This document shows positions 36,452 to 47,100 of a stretch of 64,000 nucleotides of DNA, piece by piece (the first letter of the stretch is position 1; each line of letters starts with the position of its first letter). The DNA is from a bacterium 210917-SL.2.15 (lineage in GTDB: Bacteria > Bacillota > Clostridia > Oscillospirales > Oscillospiraceae). Below the pieces are notes generated by a model. It was not told the DNA's origin. It did no database searches and worked only from the letters and a program-made list of their open reading frames with translations. The position numbers and the translations under genes are program-made. Location of the stretch: the NCBI GenBank assembly GCA_020555605.1, contig JAJCJC010000003.1, forward strand, positions 124,001-188,000. The letters are read 5' to 3'.

Positions 36452-36499
36452 ATTAGCGAATTAAAGTAATAACTTTTGACCCTGAAAAGGAGGCGCCCT

Positions 36500-37681
36500 A
36501 TGCCGATGATGATGAATACGCCTGAGGGGACCCAGGATCTGCTTTACGGCGAGTGTCAGCTGCACCGAGCCGTACAGCGGGAGCTGACGGCTGTGTTTCA
36601 GCGCTGCGGCTACAGTGAGATCGCTACGCCTGTGGTGGAGTATTACAACGTGTTTTCCAAGGCCGGCAGCGCTGTGCCGGAGGAGGGGACGTTGAAGATG
36701 ATCGACCGAAGCGGCCGGATCCTGGTGCTGCGGCCGGACTGTACATTGCCCATTGCCCGCGTGACGGCGACGCATTTGCAGCATGAACCGCTGCCGCAGC
36801 GTCTGTATTACGATGAAACCATTTTCCGTGCTGCCACGGTCAACGCCGGACATATGAGCGAGATGGATCAGTGCGGCGTTGAGTTGATTGGCGCTGCTGG
36901 GACGCGAGCGGATGCTGAAGCGGTCGCTGTGGCGCTGGAGGCGCTGCAAAGCTGCCAGCTGCAGCACTACCGTATTGAACTGGGGCACGCCGCCTTTTTC
37001 CGGGCACTGGCCGAAGAGTTGAACGCTGACGAGATGCAGGTGGAGGAGATCCGGGCGCTGATTGAGCAAAAAAGCTTTGCGGCCTTGGATGATCTGTTGA
37101 AGGAACGCTTTTCTGACAAGCCGTCTTATCAGGCCCTGCGCCGCCTGTCCCGCCTGTTCGGTGGGGCGGAGGTGCTTGCTGAAGCCCGCAGCCTGACGGA
37201 CAATCCCGCTGCCGTGCAGGCGCTGGAGGAGCTTTCCGCCATCTATGAGGCATTGTGTGCCGCTGGATGGGGGGCTTATGTGGGTTTCGATCTGGGACTG
37301 GTGCATCAAATCGATTACTATACCGGTATGGTGTTCTGCGGCTATGTGGAAGGCAGCGGCCATGTGGTGGTCACCGGCGGGCGGTACGATGCGCTGATGG
37401 GTAAGTTCGGCCGCAGTGCACCTGCCACAGGGTTTGCTGTGGATGTGGCCAGCGTGGCCGGCGCGCTGCCTGCACAGGAAGTGAAGGCGGCGCACAAACT
37501 GGTGCATTATGAGGCTGGATGCCTCGGGGCGGCCATGAAGCTGCAAAGCTCTGCTGGGGCGGGAGAGATCGAGCTTTCCTGCTGCGAAAGCGAGGAAGAA
37601 AGCCGCCGCTTGGCACTTCAAAAAGGGATTCCCACGCTGGTTGTGCTTACCGCTTCCGGCGTGCGGGAAGAACCCGTCTGA
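36500..37681 (+). CDS. hisZ: ATP phosphoribosyltransferase regulatory subunit HisZ
   Basis: A 393-residue histidyl-tRNA-synthetase paralogue that lacks tRNA charging and instead forms the regulatory half of a hetero-octamer with short HisG. Class II motif-like sequences are visible (TPEGTQDLLYGE, LRPDCTLPIARV, YYDETIFRA, and GGRYDALMGKFG near residue 295). ATG 36500 follows AAAGGAGG at 8 bases. Its presence directly before a short-form hisG confirms the role and rules out hisS. Confidence 0.95.
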   Translation: MPMMMNTPEGTQDLLYGECQLHRAVQRELTAVFQRCGYSEIATPVVEYYNVFSKAGSAVPEEGTLKMIDRSGRILVLRPDCTLPIARVTATHLQHEPLPQRLYYDETIFRAATVNAGHMSEMDQCGVELIGAAGTRADAEAVAVALEALQSCQLQHYRIELGHAAFFRALAEELNADEMQVEEIRALIEQKSFAALDDLLKERFSDKPSYQALRRLSRLFGGAEVLAEARSLTDNPAAVQALEELSAIYEALCAAGWGAYVGFDLGLVHQIDYYTGMVFCGYVEGSGHVVVTGGRYDALMGKFGRSAPATGFAVDVASVAGALPAQEVKAAHKLVHYEAGCLGAAMKLQSSAGAGEIELSCCESEEESRRLALQKGIPTLVVLTASGVREEPV

Positions 37682-37696
37682 AAGGGGGAGAGGTTT

Positions 37697-38335
37697 ATGC
37701 ACCGTTTGCAGATCGCCCTGACAAAAGGGCGGCTCCAGGACAAATCGGTAGAGCTGTTTGAAAAGAGCGGTATCGACTGCACGCCTATCCGCGATCCGGG
37801 CCGCCGTCTGATCCACCCGCTGCCTAACTACCCCATGGATGCTTTCCTCGCCAAAGCGCCCGATGTGATCACTTATGTTGAGCATGGTGTGTGCGATTTG
37901 GGCATTGTGGGTAAGGATACGATCTTGGAAAAGGGGCACTCCTTCTATGAAGTGCTGGATTTGGGCTTCGGCCGGTGTAAATTCGCTTTGGCTGCGCCGA
38001 AAGGGATAGACCTTTACACTGGTTATCGCACAAGAACAATTGCCAGCAAATATCCTAAGGTGACCCGTGCTTTTTTTGATAAGAAGGGCCTGGACGTCAA
38101 TATTATCAAAATCGAAGGCTCTGTGGAGTTGGCGCCTATCGTGGGCCTTGCGGACGCTATTGTGGACATCGTGGAAACCGGAGCGACGCTGAAGGCCAAC
38201 GGCCTGGAGGTGATCGAGGATGTGGCGCCCATCAGTGCCCGGCTGATCGTCAATACTGCCAGCATGAAGCTGTATCAGAAAGAGATCAACGAATTCCTGG
38301 AACGCTTGGAAAAGGAGTTGGAAAGCCATGCTTAA
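37697..38335 (+). CDS. hisG: ATP phosphoribosyltransferase, short form
   Basis: A 212-residue catalytic subunit for the first step of histidine synthesis (ATP plus PRPP). Family features: LQIALTKGRLQDKS at the start, VEHGVCDLGIVGKD, and the PRPP-binding IVDIVETGATLKANGL. It lacks the C-terminal histidine-binding domain of long HisG, so feedback control should act through HisZ. The gene overlaps hisD by 8 bases. Confidence 0.97.
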   Translation: MHRLQIALTKGRLQDKSVELFEKSGIDCTPIRDPGRRLIHPLPNYPMDAFLAKAPDVITYVEHGVCDLGIVGKDTILEKGHSFYEVLDLGFGRCKFALAAPKGIDLYTGYRTRTIASKYPKVTRAFFDKKGLDVNIIKIEGSVELAPIVGLADAIVDIVETGATLKANGLEVIEDVAPISARLIVNTASMKLYQKEINEFLERLEKELESHA

Positions 38336-39614
38336 AATTATTCAAGCCGACGGCGTAGCCGAGCGCAGACAGATTGCTGACATGCGTGCGCGGGCAGCCC
38401 AGACCGGCGAGGGGATCAACGCCACCGCTGCAGCGGTGCTCAAAGACGTGCGGGAGGGCGGCTATGAGGCTGTGGAACGCTACTCCGTGCAATTCGATAA
38501 AGCTGTGCCGCGGGAGATTTCGAAAGAGGAAGTGGAGGCAGCCTATGCCGCCTGCCCCAAAGAGCTGATTGAGGCCATGGAAACGGCGGAGGCGAATATT
38601 CGGGACTACAATGAAAAGCTGCTTTTGAGAACCATGGAGTGGAAAAATCCCGCTGGCGGCACGGTGGGCCGTATTGTGCGGGGCCTGACGCGGGTGGGCA
38701 TCTATGTGCCCGGCGGTACGGCAGCCTATCCTTCTTCGGTGTTGATGAATGCTGTGCCTGCCAAAGTGGCCGGCGTGCAGGAGATTATCATGGTCACGCC
38801 ACCTACGGAAAACCTGAACCAGGCGGTACTGGCGGCGGCAAAGATTGCCGGGGTGGATCGTGTGATCGGCGTGGGCGGTATTCAAGCTATCGCCGCGCTG
38901 GCCTATGGCGCGGGCTTTATCCCGAAGGTGGATAAGATCTGCGGCCCGGGAAACGCCTATGTGGCTGCGGCCAAGCGGCTGGTGTATGGCACTATTGACA
39001 TTGACATGGTAGCCGGTCCCTCTGAAGTGCTGGTCATTGCCGATGAAACAGCCAATCCCAAATATGTCGCTGCGGACCTGCTCAGTCAGGCAGAACACGA
39101 TGTGCTGGCCTCTGCGGTACTGCTGACTACCAGCGAGGAGCTGGCGCGGAGGGTGGATGAAGAGATACTCCGCCAGAGTGCTTATCTCAGCCGCCGGGAG
39201 ATCATTGAGCGGTCGCTGGCGGATTTCGGCGCAGCCATTGTCTGTTCAGATCTGAACATCTGTGCGGATCTAGCCAACGAGATTGCTCCGGAGCATTTGG
39301 AGATCTGCACCAGGGAGCCGCGGGCGCTTCTGCCGCTGATTTTGAATGCAGGAGCGGTATTTCTGGGTGAAAATGCGCCGGAGCCTTTGGGCGATTACCT
39401 GGCCGGGCCGAACCACGTTCTGCCCACCTCTGGTACGGCCCGGTTCTTCTCCCCTCTGTCGGTAGACAGCTTCTTGAAAACCATGAGCGTGCTGGAATAT
39501 TCCAGGGAAAGCCTGAAACAGCAGTGGAAACAGATCGTGGCTTTTGCCAAAGCGGAATCCTTGACAGCCCACGCTAATTCCATCGAAGTGCGTTTCGCGG
39601 ATGAAACGGACTGA
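38328..39614 (+). CDS. hisD: Histidinol dehydrogenase
   Basis: A 428-residue zinc enzyme performing the last two oxidations, histidinol to histidine. GPSEVLVIADETANP and LLSQAEHD (zinc-ligand Gln/His) near residues 228-262 and the PEHLEI motif are visible. The ATG lies within the end of hisG, so translation is coupled. Confidence 0.97.
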   Translation: MLKIIQADGVAERRQIADMRARAAQTGEGINATAAAVLKDVREGGYEAVERYSVQFDKAVPREISKEEVEAAYAACPKELIEAMETAEANIRDYNEKLLLRTMEWKNPAGGTVGRIVRGLTRVGIYVPGGTAAYPSSVLMNAVPAKVAGVQEIIMVTPPTENLNQAVLAAAKIAGVDRVIGVGGIQAIAALAYGAGFIPKVDKICGPGNAYVAAAKRLVYGTIDIDMVAGPSEVLVIADETANPKYVAADLLSQAEHDVLASAVLLTTSEELARRVDEEILRQSAYLSRREIIERSLADFGAAIVCSDLNICADLANEIAPEHLEICTREPRALLPLILNAGAVFLGENAPEPLGDYLAGPNHVLPTSGTARFFSPLSVDSFLKTMSVLEYSRESLKQQWKQIVAFAKAESLTAHANSIEVRFADETD

Positions 39615-39632
39615 GAAAAAGGGGAGAGTGCT

Positions 39633-40211
39633 ATGGAACGAGCCGCAAAAATCGAGCGGAAAACAAAAGAAACAGATATTTCAGTGGAGCTGCAGTTGGA
39701 CGGCGGCGAAATCGCGCTGGATACAGGCATCGGCTTTTTCGATCACATGCTCCGTGCTTTTGCCTTTTATGCCGGCATCGGCCTGACGGTGCAAGCCAGA
39801 GGCGATCTGCAGGTGGACGGCCACCATACGGTGGAAGATGTGGGTATCGTGCTCGGTGAGGCGCTCAAAGGCGCTTTCGGCGAAAAGAGGGGAATCCGCC
39901 GTTTTGCCAGCGCCTATGTGCCCATGGACGAGGCGTTGCTCTTTGCGGCGTTGGATGTGTCCGGTCGCCCCTATTTGGTTTTTGACGCGCCTATGCCCCA
40001 GGAACGCTGCGGGGAATACGATACCTGCCTGACGGTAGAGTTTATGCGCGCCCTTGCCACCCATGCGGCGCTGACGCTGCATATGAAGGCCATCTATGGC
40101 GCCAATGCCCACCATATCACCGAGGGGCTGTTCAAGGCGCTGGGATTGGCGCTCAAGGACGCTAAGTGCGTGGGGGGAGGCGCAGTTACCTCTACAAAGG
40201 GAGTACTGTGA
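39633..40211 (+). CDS. hisB: Imidazoleglycerol-phosphate dehydratase
   Basis: A 192-residue single-function HisB. The manganese-binding duplicated motifs DGHHTVEDVG and NAHHITEGLFKALG are present, with FFDHML near the N-terminus. There is no fused histidinol-phosphatase domain, unlike the enterobacterial HisB, and no separate phosphatase gene is seen in this operon. GGGGAGAG precedes the ATG. Confidence 0.97.
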   Translation: MERAAKIERKTKETDISVELQLDGGEIALDTGIGFFDHMLRAFAFYAGIGLTVQARGDLQVDGHHTVEDVGIVLGEALKGAFGEKRGIRRFASAYVPMDEALLFAALDVSGRPYLVFDAPMPQERCGEYDTCLTVEFMRALATHAALTLHMKAIYGANAHHITEGLFKALGLALKDAKCVGGGAVTSTKGVL

Positions 40212-40819
40212 TGCGATACACTGCAATTGTGGATTACAATGTGGGCAATCTGTCCAGCATCTGCCACGCGCTGGAGTACATCGGCGTGCAGACGCAGATT
40301 ACGGCGGAGGAAGCAGTACTTGAGCGCGCCGAAGGCATTATTCTGCCCGGTGTGGGTGCTTTCCCGGATGCCTGGACGGAACTGGAACAGCGCGGCCTGC
40401 CCGCTGTTTTGCGCCGCCAGGCGGAGCATAAGCCCGTCCTCGGCATTTGTCTTGGCATGCAGCTGCTGATGAGCGGCAGTACAGAGGTGCGTCCCTGCCG
40501 GGGCCTTCATTTCATGCCCGGTACGGTAGACCGAATCAAAACGGATTTGAAGCTACCCCACATTGGCTGGAACACCCTGCACTTAAAAACGCCCACACCG
40601 CTTTTTGCCGGGTTGGACGAGGGGGCGTATGTCTATTTTGTCCATACATATTGCGCCACGGCAGAGCTGGAAAGTGATGTGTATGCTGTAACAGATTACG
40701 GCGGCCCTGTTACCGCAGCTGTAGGTCGAGGAAACGTATACGGCACCCAGTTCCACCCTGAAAAAAGCGGCGATGTGGGGCTGGAAATTCTCAAGAATTT
40801 TGTGAGGCTTCAGGGATGA
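40211..40819 (+). CDS. hisH: Imidazole glycerol phosphate synthase, glutamine amidotransferase subunit
   Basis: A 202-residue class I glutaminase that feeds ammonia to HisF. The nucleophile Cys is in LGICLGMQLL near residue 82, and His/Glu are in GTQFHPEKSG near residue 180. ATG 40211 shares its A with the hisB stop codon. In-frame codons further upstream would lie within hisB and are not needed. Confidence 0.97.
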   Translation: MRYTAIVDYNVGNLSSICHALEYIGVQTQITAEEAVLERAEGIILPGVGAFPDAWTELEQRGLPAVLRRQAEHKPVLGICLGMQLLMSGSTEVRPCRGLHFMPGTVDRIKTDLKLPHIGWNTLHLKTPTPLFAGLDEGAYVYFVHTYCATAELESDVYAVTDYGGPVTAAVGRGNVYGTQFHPEKSGDVGLEILKNFVRLQG

Positions 40820-41538
40820 TTATTGAACCGGCCATCGATTTGAAAAATCAACAGTGCGTCCGTTTGCAAAAGGGCAATTTTGACACCGTGCACCAAGTGG
40901 CCGCTGATCCGGTGACCACGGCGCTGGCGTTCTGCGCCGCCGGAGCGCAGTGGATTCACATGGTGGATCTGGACGGCGCCCGCAGCGGCGTGCGCGTCAA
41001 TGCGCCCATCGTGGCCGCGGTGGCCCGGGAGAGCGGCCTGAAGATCGAATTGGGCGGAGGGCTGCGCACCATGGAGGATCTGCGCGCCGCCGCCGACAAC
41101 GGCGCGCAGCGCCTGTGCATTGGCTCTGCGGCGGTGTCTGACCCTGATTTTGTGGCCGCGGCCGTGCGGGAATACGGAGCACGCATTGCCGTGGGCATCG
41201 ACGCGCTGGAAGGCACCGTCCGCGTGTCCGGCTGGGAGCAGGACTCCCGGCGCGACTGCCTGGATTTTGCGCAGCAGATGGAGGGGCTGGGCGTGGAAAC
41301 GCTGATCTTTACGGATATTTCCACCGATGGGATGCTTTCAGGCCCCTCGGTGGAGTGGCTTGCGAAGCTGCAGCGGCGGGTATCCTGCCGCGTTATTGCC
41401 AGCGGCGGCGTATCCTGCAACGAGGACATCCGCATCCTGCGGGATATGGGATTGTACGGCGCCATTGTCGGCAAGGCGTATTATGCCGGGACCATTGATC
41501 TGGCTCTGGCCATTGAGGAGGCGGGTGCGCAATGTTAG
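40816..41538 (+). CDS. hisA: Phosphoribosylformimino-5-aminoimidazole carboxamide ribotide isomerase
   Basis: A 240-residue half-barrel-duplicated TIM barrel. The catalytic Asp residues lie in the N-terminal [15 protein letters not shown] and in FTDISTDGM near residue 168. [10 protein letters not shown] and ASGGVS bind the phosphate groups. It overlaps hisH by 4 bases and hisF by 7. Confidence 0.96.
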   Translation: MIIEPAIDLKNQQCVRLQKGNFDTVHQVAADPVTTALAFCAAGAQWIHMVDLDGARSGVRVNAPIVAAVARESGLKIELGGGLRTMEDLRAAADNGAQRLCIGSAAVSDPDFVAAAVREYGARIAVGIDALEGTVRVSGWEQDSRRDCLDFAQQMEGLGVETLIFTDISTDGMLSGPSVEWLAKLQRRVSCRVIASGGVSCNEDIRILRDMGLYGAIVGKAYYAGTIDLALAIEEAGAQC

Positions 41539-42290
41539 CCAAACGGATTATTCCCTGTCTGGACGTGAAAGACGGGCGTGTGGTCAAAGGAGTCAACTTT
41601 GTGAACATTCGCGACGCCGGCGACCCGGTGGCGCTGGCCAAATGTTACAGCGACGCCGGGGCCGATGAAATCGTCTTTCTGGATATCACGGCCACCCACG
41701 AGGCGCGCAGGACTGTGGCCGATATGGTGGCGCGCACGGCGGAGCAGGTGTTTGTGCCTCTGACGGTGGGCGGCGGCATCCGCACCGTGGAGGATTTTCA
41801 GCTGCTGCTGCGCGCCGGGGCGGATAAAATTTCGGTTAATTCCGCTGCGGTGAACGATCCAACATTGATCGCCCGGGCTGCGGAGCGCTTCGGCAGCCAG
41901 TGCGTTGTTTTGGCGGCAGATGCCAAACGGCGGCCGGATGGCCGCTATGAGATTGTGGTGGAAGGCGGCCGCCGTTTTACGGGACTGGGTCTCATCGACT
42001 GGGTGGTACAGGCCGAGCAACTTGGGGCCGGCGAAATTTTGCTGACCAGCATGGACGCCGACGGCACTAAGACAGGTTTTGACCTGCCCATGCTCCGCTC
42101 CGTGACGGAAGCGGTGCACATTCCCGTTATTGCCTCCGGGGGCTGCGGCACACTGGAGCACTTTGCTCAGGTATTTGAAGAAACGGATGCCGATGCGGCG
42201 CTGGCTGCTTCATTATTTCATTTTGGCGAACTGACGGTGGGACAGGTCAAGGAATATCTGCACAGCCAGCACATTCCCGTGAGGCTGTGA
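41532..42290 (+). CDS. hisF: Imidazole glycerol phosphate synthase, cyclase subunit
   Basis: A 252-residue TIM barrel that closes the imidazole ring using ammonia from His[14 protein letters not shown] at residues 8-20 holds one catalytic Asp and [14 protein letters not shown] near 170-183 the other. [10 protein letters not shown] and [11 protein letters not shown] bind phosphate. Confidence 0.98.
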   Translation: MLAKRIIPCLDVKDGRVVKGVNFVNIRDAGDPVALAKCYSDAGADEIVFLDITATHEARRTVADMVARTAEQVFVPLTVGGGIRTVEDFQLLLRAGADKISVNSAAVNDPTLIARAAERFGSQCVVLAADAKRRPDGRYEIVVEGGRRFTGLGLIDWVVQAEQLGAGEILLTSMDADGTKTGFDLPMLRSVTEAVHIPVIASGGCGTLEHFAQVFEETDADAALAASLFHFGELTVGQVKEYLHSQHIPVRL

Positions 42291-42304
42291 AGGGGGGATC
42301 TGCA

Positions 42305-42640
42305 ATGCTGGATTTGGATATGCTGTTTCAGAAATCGGAGCTGATTCCGGTTATTATTCAGGATGCCAGCGACGGAACTGTTTTGATGCTGGGCTTTACG
42401 AACCGCGAGGCTGTGGAGCGGACACTGCATACGAAAACGGCCTGGTTTTGGTCCCGTTCCCGGCAGAGGCTGTGGAACAAAGGGGAGAGCAGCGGGAATT
42501 TTCTGCATGTGGTGAAAATGGTCGCCGATTGTGATACGGATACGCTGCTCTATGTCTGTCATCCGGACGGACCCACCTGCCACACCGGCCGCCGCTCCTG
42601 TTTTTTTCATACCTTGTGGGAAGAAGAAGGACCGCGCTGA
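42305..42640 (+). CDS. hisI: Phosphoribosyl-AMP cyclohydrolase
   Basis: A 111-residue zinc hydrolase with family motifs LGFTNREAV, AWFWSRSRQRLWNKGESSGN and the metal-binding DCDTDTLLY, followed by CHTGRRSCF (cysteine ligands). It is a separate protein and not fused to HisE. ATG 42305 is behind AAGGGGGGAT. Its stop TGA overlaps the start of a 25-codon ORF. Confidence 0.97.
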   Translation: MLDLDMLFQKSELIPVIIQDASDGTVLMLGFTNREAVERTLHTKTAWFWSRSRQRLWNKGESSGNFLHVVKMVADCDTDTLLYVCHPDGPTCHTGRRSCFFHTLWEEEGPR

Positions 42641-42717
42641 TGTCACTGGTGTTTCTGTTGATGATCGGCGCTGCAGCGGCTTTGGTACTGGCTGTTGTGA
42701 TCGCGCTGTGCCGCTGA
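42640..42717 (+). CDS. 25-residue single-span membrane micropeptide in the his operon
   Basis: ATG 42640 shares its A with the hisI stop codon (TGATG), the same coupling used between hisB and hisH. The product MSLVFLLMIGAAAALVLAVV followed by IALCR is one hydrophobic helix with a Cys-Arg end. I know of no such peptide family. It could be a real coupled micropeptide, perhaps tethering or regulating a membrane-linked step, or only the chance reading of the 110-base hisI-hisE gap. hisE starts 33 bases later with its own RBS, so the ORF is not needed for hisE translation. Confidence 0.4.
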   Translation: MSLVFLLMIGAAAALVLAVVIALCR

Positions 42718-42750
42718 GGGGCGGCAGAGGAAACAAGGAGGAAGAGAACG

Positions 42751-43074
42751 ATGAACTCATTTGAACAGATGGAGGCGGTGATCGCGCAGCGCCGCGCGCA
42801 GCCTCAGGAAGGCTCTTATACCTGCTATTTGTTTGACAAAGGCCTGGATAAAATCCTGAAAAAAGTGGGGGAAGAGTGCGCCGAAACCATCATCGCCGCC
42901 AAAAACGGCGAAAAGGCAGAACTGGTGGGCGAGATCAACGACGTTTTCTATCATCTTCTGGTGATGATGAACGAATGCGGCGTCACGCTGGCAGATGTGT
43001 GCCGGGAGATGGATGTGCGCGCGGAGAAGATCGGAAACCTGAAAACGTTTCATGTTTCGGATCACAATACCTGA
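42751..43074 (+). CDS. hisE: Phosphoribosyl-ATP pyrophosphatase
   Basis: A 107-residue MazG-fold pyrophosphohydrolase for the second step of the pathway. Conserved motifs: KKVGEECAETIIAAKNG (metal-binding glutamates) and EINDVFYHLLVMM. It ends in a helical tail typical of stand-alone HisE. AAGGAGGAAG precedes the ATG. It is the last gene of the operon; hisC (aminotransferase) and a histidinol-phosphatase gene are missing from this cluster and must lie elsewhere. Confidence 0.97.
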   Translation: MNSFEQMEAVIAQRRAQPQEGSYTCYLFDKGLDKILKKVGEECAETIIAAKNGEKAELVGEINDVFYHLLVMMNECGVTLADVCREMDVRAEKIGNLKTFHVSDHNT

Positions 43075-43126
43075 GCGGCAGAAAAAACGGCAGATTGCTA
43101 AAGCAACGCTTTCATAATTAATCGAC

Positions 43127-43161
43127 AAAAAAAGCCAACTCATTTTGAGTTGGCTTTTTTT
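43127..43161 (+). terminator. Terminator of the histidine operon
   Basis: AAGCCAACTC (43132-43141), loop, GAGTTGGCTT (43147-43156), flanked by A7 and T7: a symmetric terminator usable on either strand. Confidence 0.92.
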
Positions 43162-43216
43162 ATATTCTATTGAGATTTGAGAAAATATAAATTGAGGCTT
43201 TTTGCCTACAAACTAA

Positions 43217-43986
<770 letters not shown>

Positions 43987-44134
43987 AAGATCCTTCAGGC
44001 TGAACAAGCCGATTAGAGAAGGTTCAGCTGAGGGATACTCGTACCTTGAACACTGCAGGAGGAGGTGGCGCCGTAGGGAAATTGCGGAAGGATTTGAGAT
44101 GATATGGAAATTTTGTTTTAGGAGGAATCAGAGT

Positions 44135-47100
44135 ATGCGAAAACGAATCCAATCCCTGGCGCTGGCCATACTTATGGCACTGAGCCTTCTGCCAGCCACA
44201 GCTTTGGCGTCAGAAGGAAATACGGGTGTGCCGGGAGGCGTCACGGCAAAAAAAGAGCTGGTCTGCGATGAAAACAACCAGCCCGTTCTGGACGAAAACG
44301 GAAACTACACCATCCGGCTGACCGTACAGGGAGAGCCAGTGGAAAAGCCCTACGCTTCCAGTGCAGACATTGTTCTCGTGGTGGATAATTCCGGTTCCAT
44401 GGGAACCAGTGTCGGCACGCCGTGCAATACGCCAAAGGCGCAGTTTCAGGAAGAGACGATGCTTCTTTGGAAGAAATACACCTGCCCGGAGTGCGGAGCC
44501 GTCTATAACAGCAGTTTGCTTGGACTCCTGTGGGATACGCGCCCGGAATACTGCACCGGCGAGAAAGGCAAGCATGTCCGCATGGATACGGCAAAGGAAG
44601 TGAGTTCCTCCTTTGCTCAGTCGATTCTGGACAGTAGCAGAAACCGGCTGGCCGTGGTGGGATTCTCACATGGCGAAAGTGCAGGCGGCGCAGATGACAG
44701 CAAAGCAATTCAGGTTGCGCAACCGTTGACCAATGATCTGACTCTGGTGCAGAATGCGATTTTTCAAATGAAAGCCGACGGCGGCACCAACTATTCGGCC
44801 GCACTGCAGCAGGCATACGCCTATCTGAATGGGCGTTCTGAGGAGGAGAAAGAGAGCCGTCCCGCTTATGTGATCTTCCTTTCCGACGGAGCGCCCGGCC
44901 GGAGCGGCGATTCCGCCAAAGACCCAAAATGGAACGGCAGCCAGCAGGTGCAGGCTCTGAACGCTGACGGCGTTATAGTGTACGCCATTGGCATTGCGCT
45001 CAAGGACAACGAGAGCACATACCTCAAATCGCTGGCAACGGACGTGGAGCACTATGTGAATGTCACGGGCGAGAACTATAGCGATCAGCTCAGCAATGTT
45101 ATGGAGCAGTGGGCCACGCAGATCAATTCTGTGCCGGCCGGTACGAACGCTGTGCTGACCGATGTTGTGAATACGGAGCAGTTTGACCTTGCGGAAGGCG
45201 GCCTGAGCAGCAATTTGACGCTGGCGGCAGACGGCAAAACACTGACCTGGAACATCGGGACCATCCCCTCTGAGGCGATAGAGGCAACCATCTTGCTCAA
45301 GCCCAAAGAAGGAGTGTCCGGCAAAGCAATCCGCACGAATCAGAATGTGTATTTGAACTATACAGACGCGGAGGGCGCCAGTAAGACCATCGTTGAGGCG
45401 GATATCGGTATTCCGAAGGTGGATCTCGAAGCGCCTGCACCGGCCGAGCGCTATACGGTCGCCTATGATTGGGGGATAGAGGCGCCCGGTGATTGTACCC
45501 TGCCCAGCAATTCCAATACATATGAGTCGGTTGAGACAGCCAAAGCGGCAGTGGATACGACCTTTAACAGCGCGTCTGTTTCCCACGCGCAGAAAGATGG
45601 CCAAGATGGCGTGTGGACTTTCAGCGGCTGGGACGGTGGAGCCGTTGTTGGAACTGTCGTAACATTTACCGGAAGCTGGAGCTTTGCGGCTGAGGAAACG
45701 CCGGATCCGGAAGAGCCAATTCCGTGGGATGTATCCAAGTCGAAAGTTGCGGACGGTCTGGTCAAGCAGAGCGACGGTTCCTATACGACGAATGTGACGC
45801 TTTCCCTGCCCAGCTCAGAGGAACCGCTGGTTTCCGATGTAGTATTCGTGCTCGATAAGTCCACCAGTGCGGCTCTGGAAGATCAAGCGCTTGCTATGCT
45901 GAGTCAACTGAAAGAGCAGGTCGATCAAGAGCATGCATCGGTTCAGGTTGGCGTGGTCATTTTCAATCAAAAAGCCAATGTGGCCAATGATGGAACGTTC
46001 TTTGATTTGTCTGCCGATTACGACGAGATCAAAACTGCCATTGAACAGGATATCAGCAGCGGCACTAATATGCATGCGGGCCTGTTGGCAGGCAAGGCAA
46101 TGCTGGACGCGGATACCGCTGTCGCTGCAGAGCGCAAATATCTGATCCTTGTCAGCGATGGCATCACCTATATGTACGATGCAGAACCGACAGTGACTGC
46201 GTGGAAGTTTAATATACCCTTTGCTGCCGGTGACTGGCATGGAAGTGGTACATGGGATATCTTTGCCAGTCCGGATAACTGGTATTCGAAGTACCACACG
46301 ATAGAAGCGCCGGAAGATTGGAGCGCGTGGCTGGAAGACATCGGCCCAAAAGTGGATGCTCAGGGTACCACCTATGAGTATCCATATAAAGGTACAGTAG
46401 GTACAACAACTCCAGAAGATATCGACAAGTGGGATACAGGGTATGCAATGAGTATTGATAAGGCACTGTATCTGAGCAATGAAGTCTATCAGAGTGCGAA
46501 GGATGCCGGTTACCATTGCTATGCGATGACAGCGGAATCCGAAACCAGTGCAGAGTATCCGTGGGGGGCTTCCTTCGTAAACTATCTGGCTGGCGGTAAG
46601 AGCATCTCCTTTGATTCCATTCAAAACGATATCTACTACCTGCTTGACAGTGGTTCCACCGTGAATGATATCATTGGCTGCGACTTTGACTTTGTCAACG
46701 ATGCATCCAAACTGCTCCTGACCGTAGGCGGCGAAACGCTGTCGGCGCGTGCAATGACTGTGGGCAGCGATCGTCCAAATGAAACCACTTGTTACGCGTT
46801 TGGCGAAGGCCAGGAAAATGAATTTGTCCTCCATTATTATGCCAAAGGCGAAGATGGAAATTCGGAAGAGTGCTTCGTGTGGGATATCAACGTTCCCGTC
46901 AGCAAATTTGCCCCGGTTCAGCTGACATACCGGCTACAGTTGGAACTGGACAAGGTGCAGACTGCCGCTGGAACATACGGCGTACAGGACTACGACGGAA
47001 GCAAGGGCGGTACACAGGGCGTGGAAGGCGGACTGTTTACCAATGAGAGCGCTGTATTAACCGCGGTTGATACAGCGGGAAATGAACGCGTGTCCACGTT

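Noticed and set aside
36452..36499. Possible T-box or histidine attenuator before hisZ
   Set aside because: The leader is too short and has neither the T-box sequence nor a run of histidine codons.
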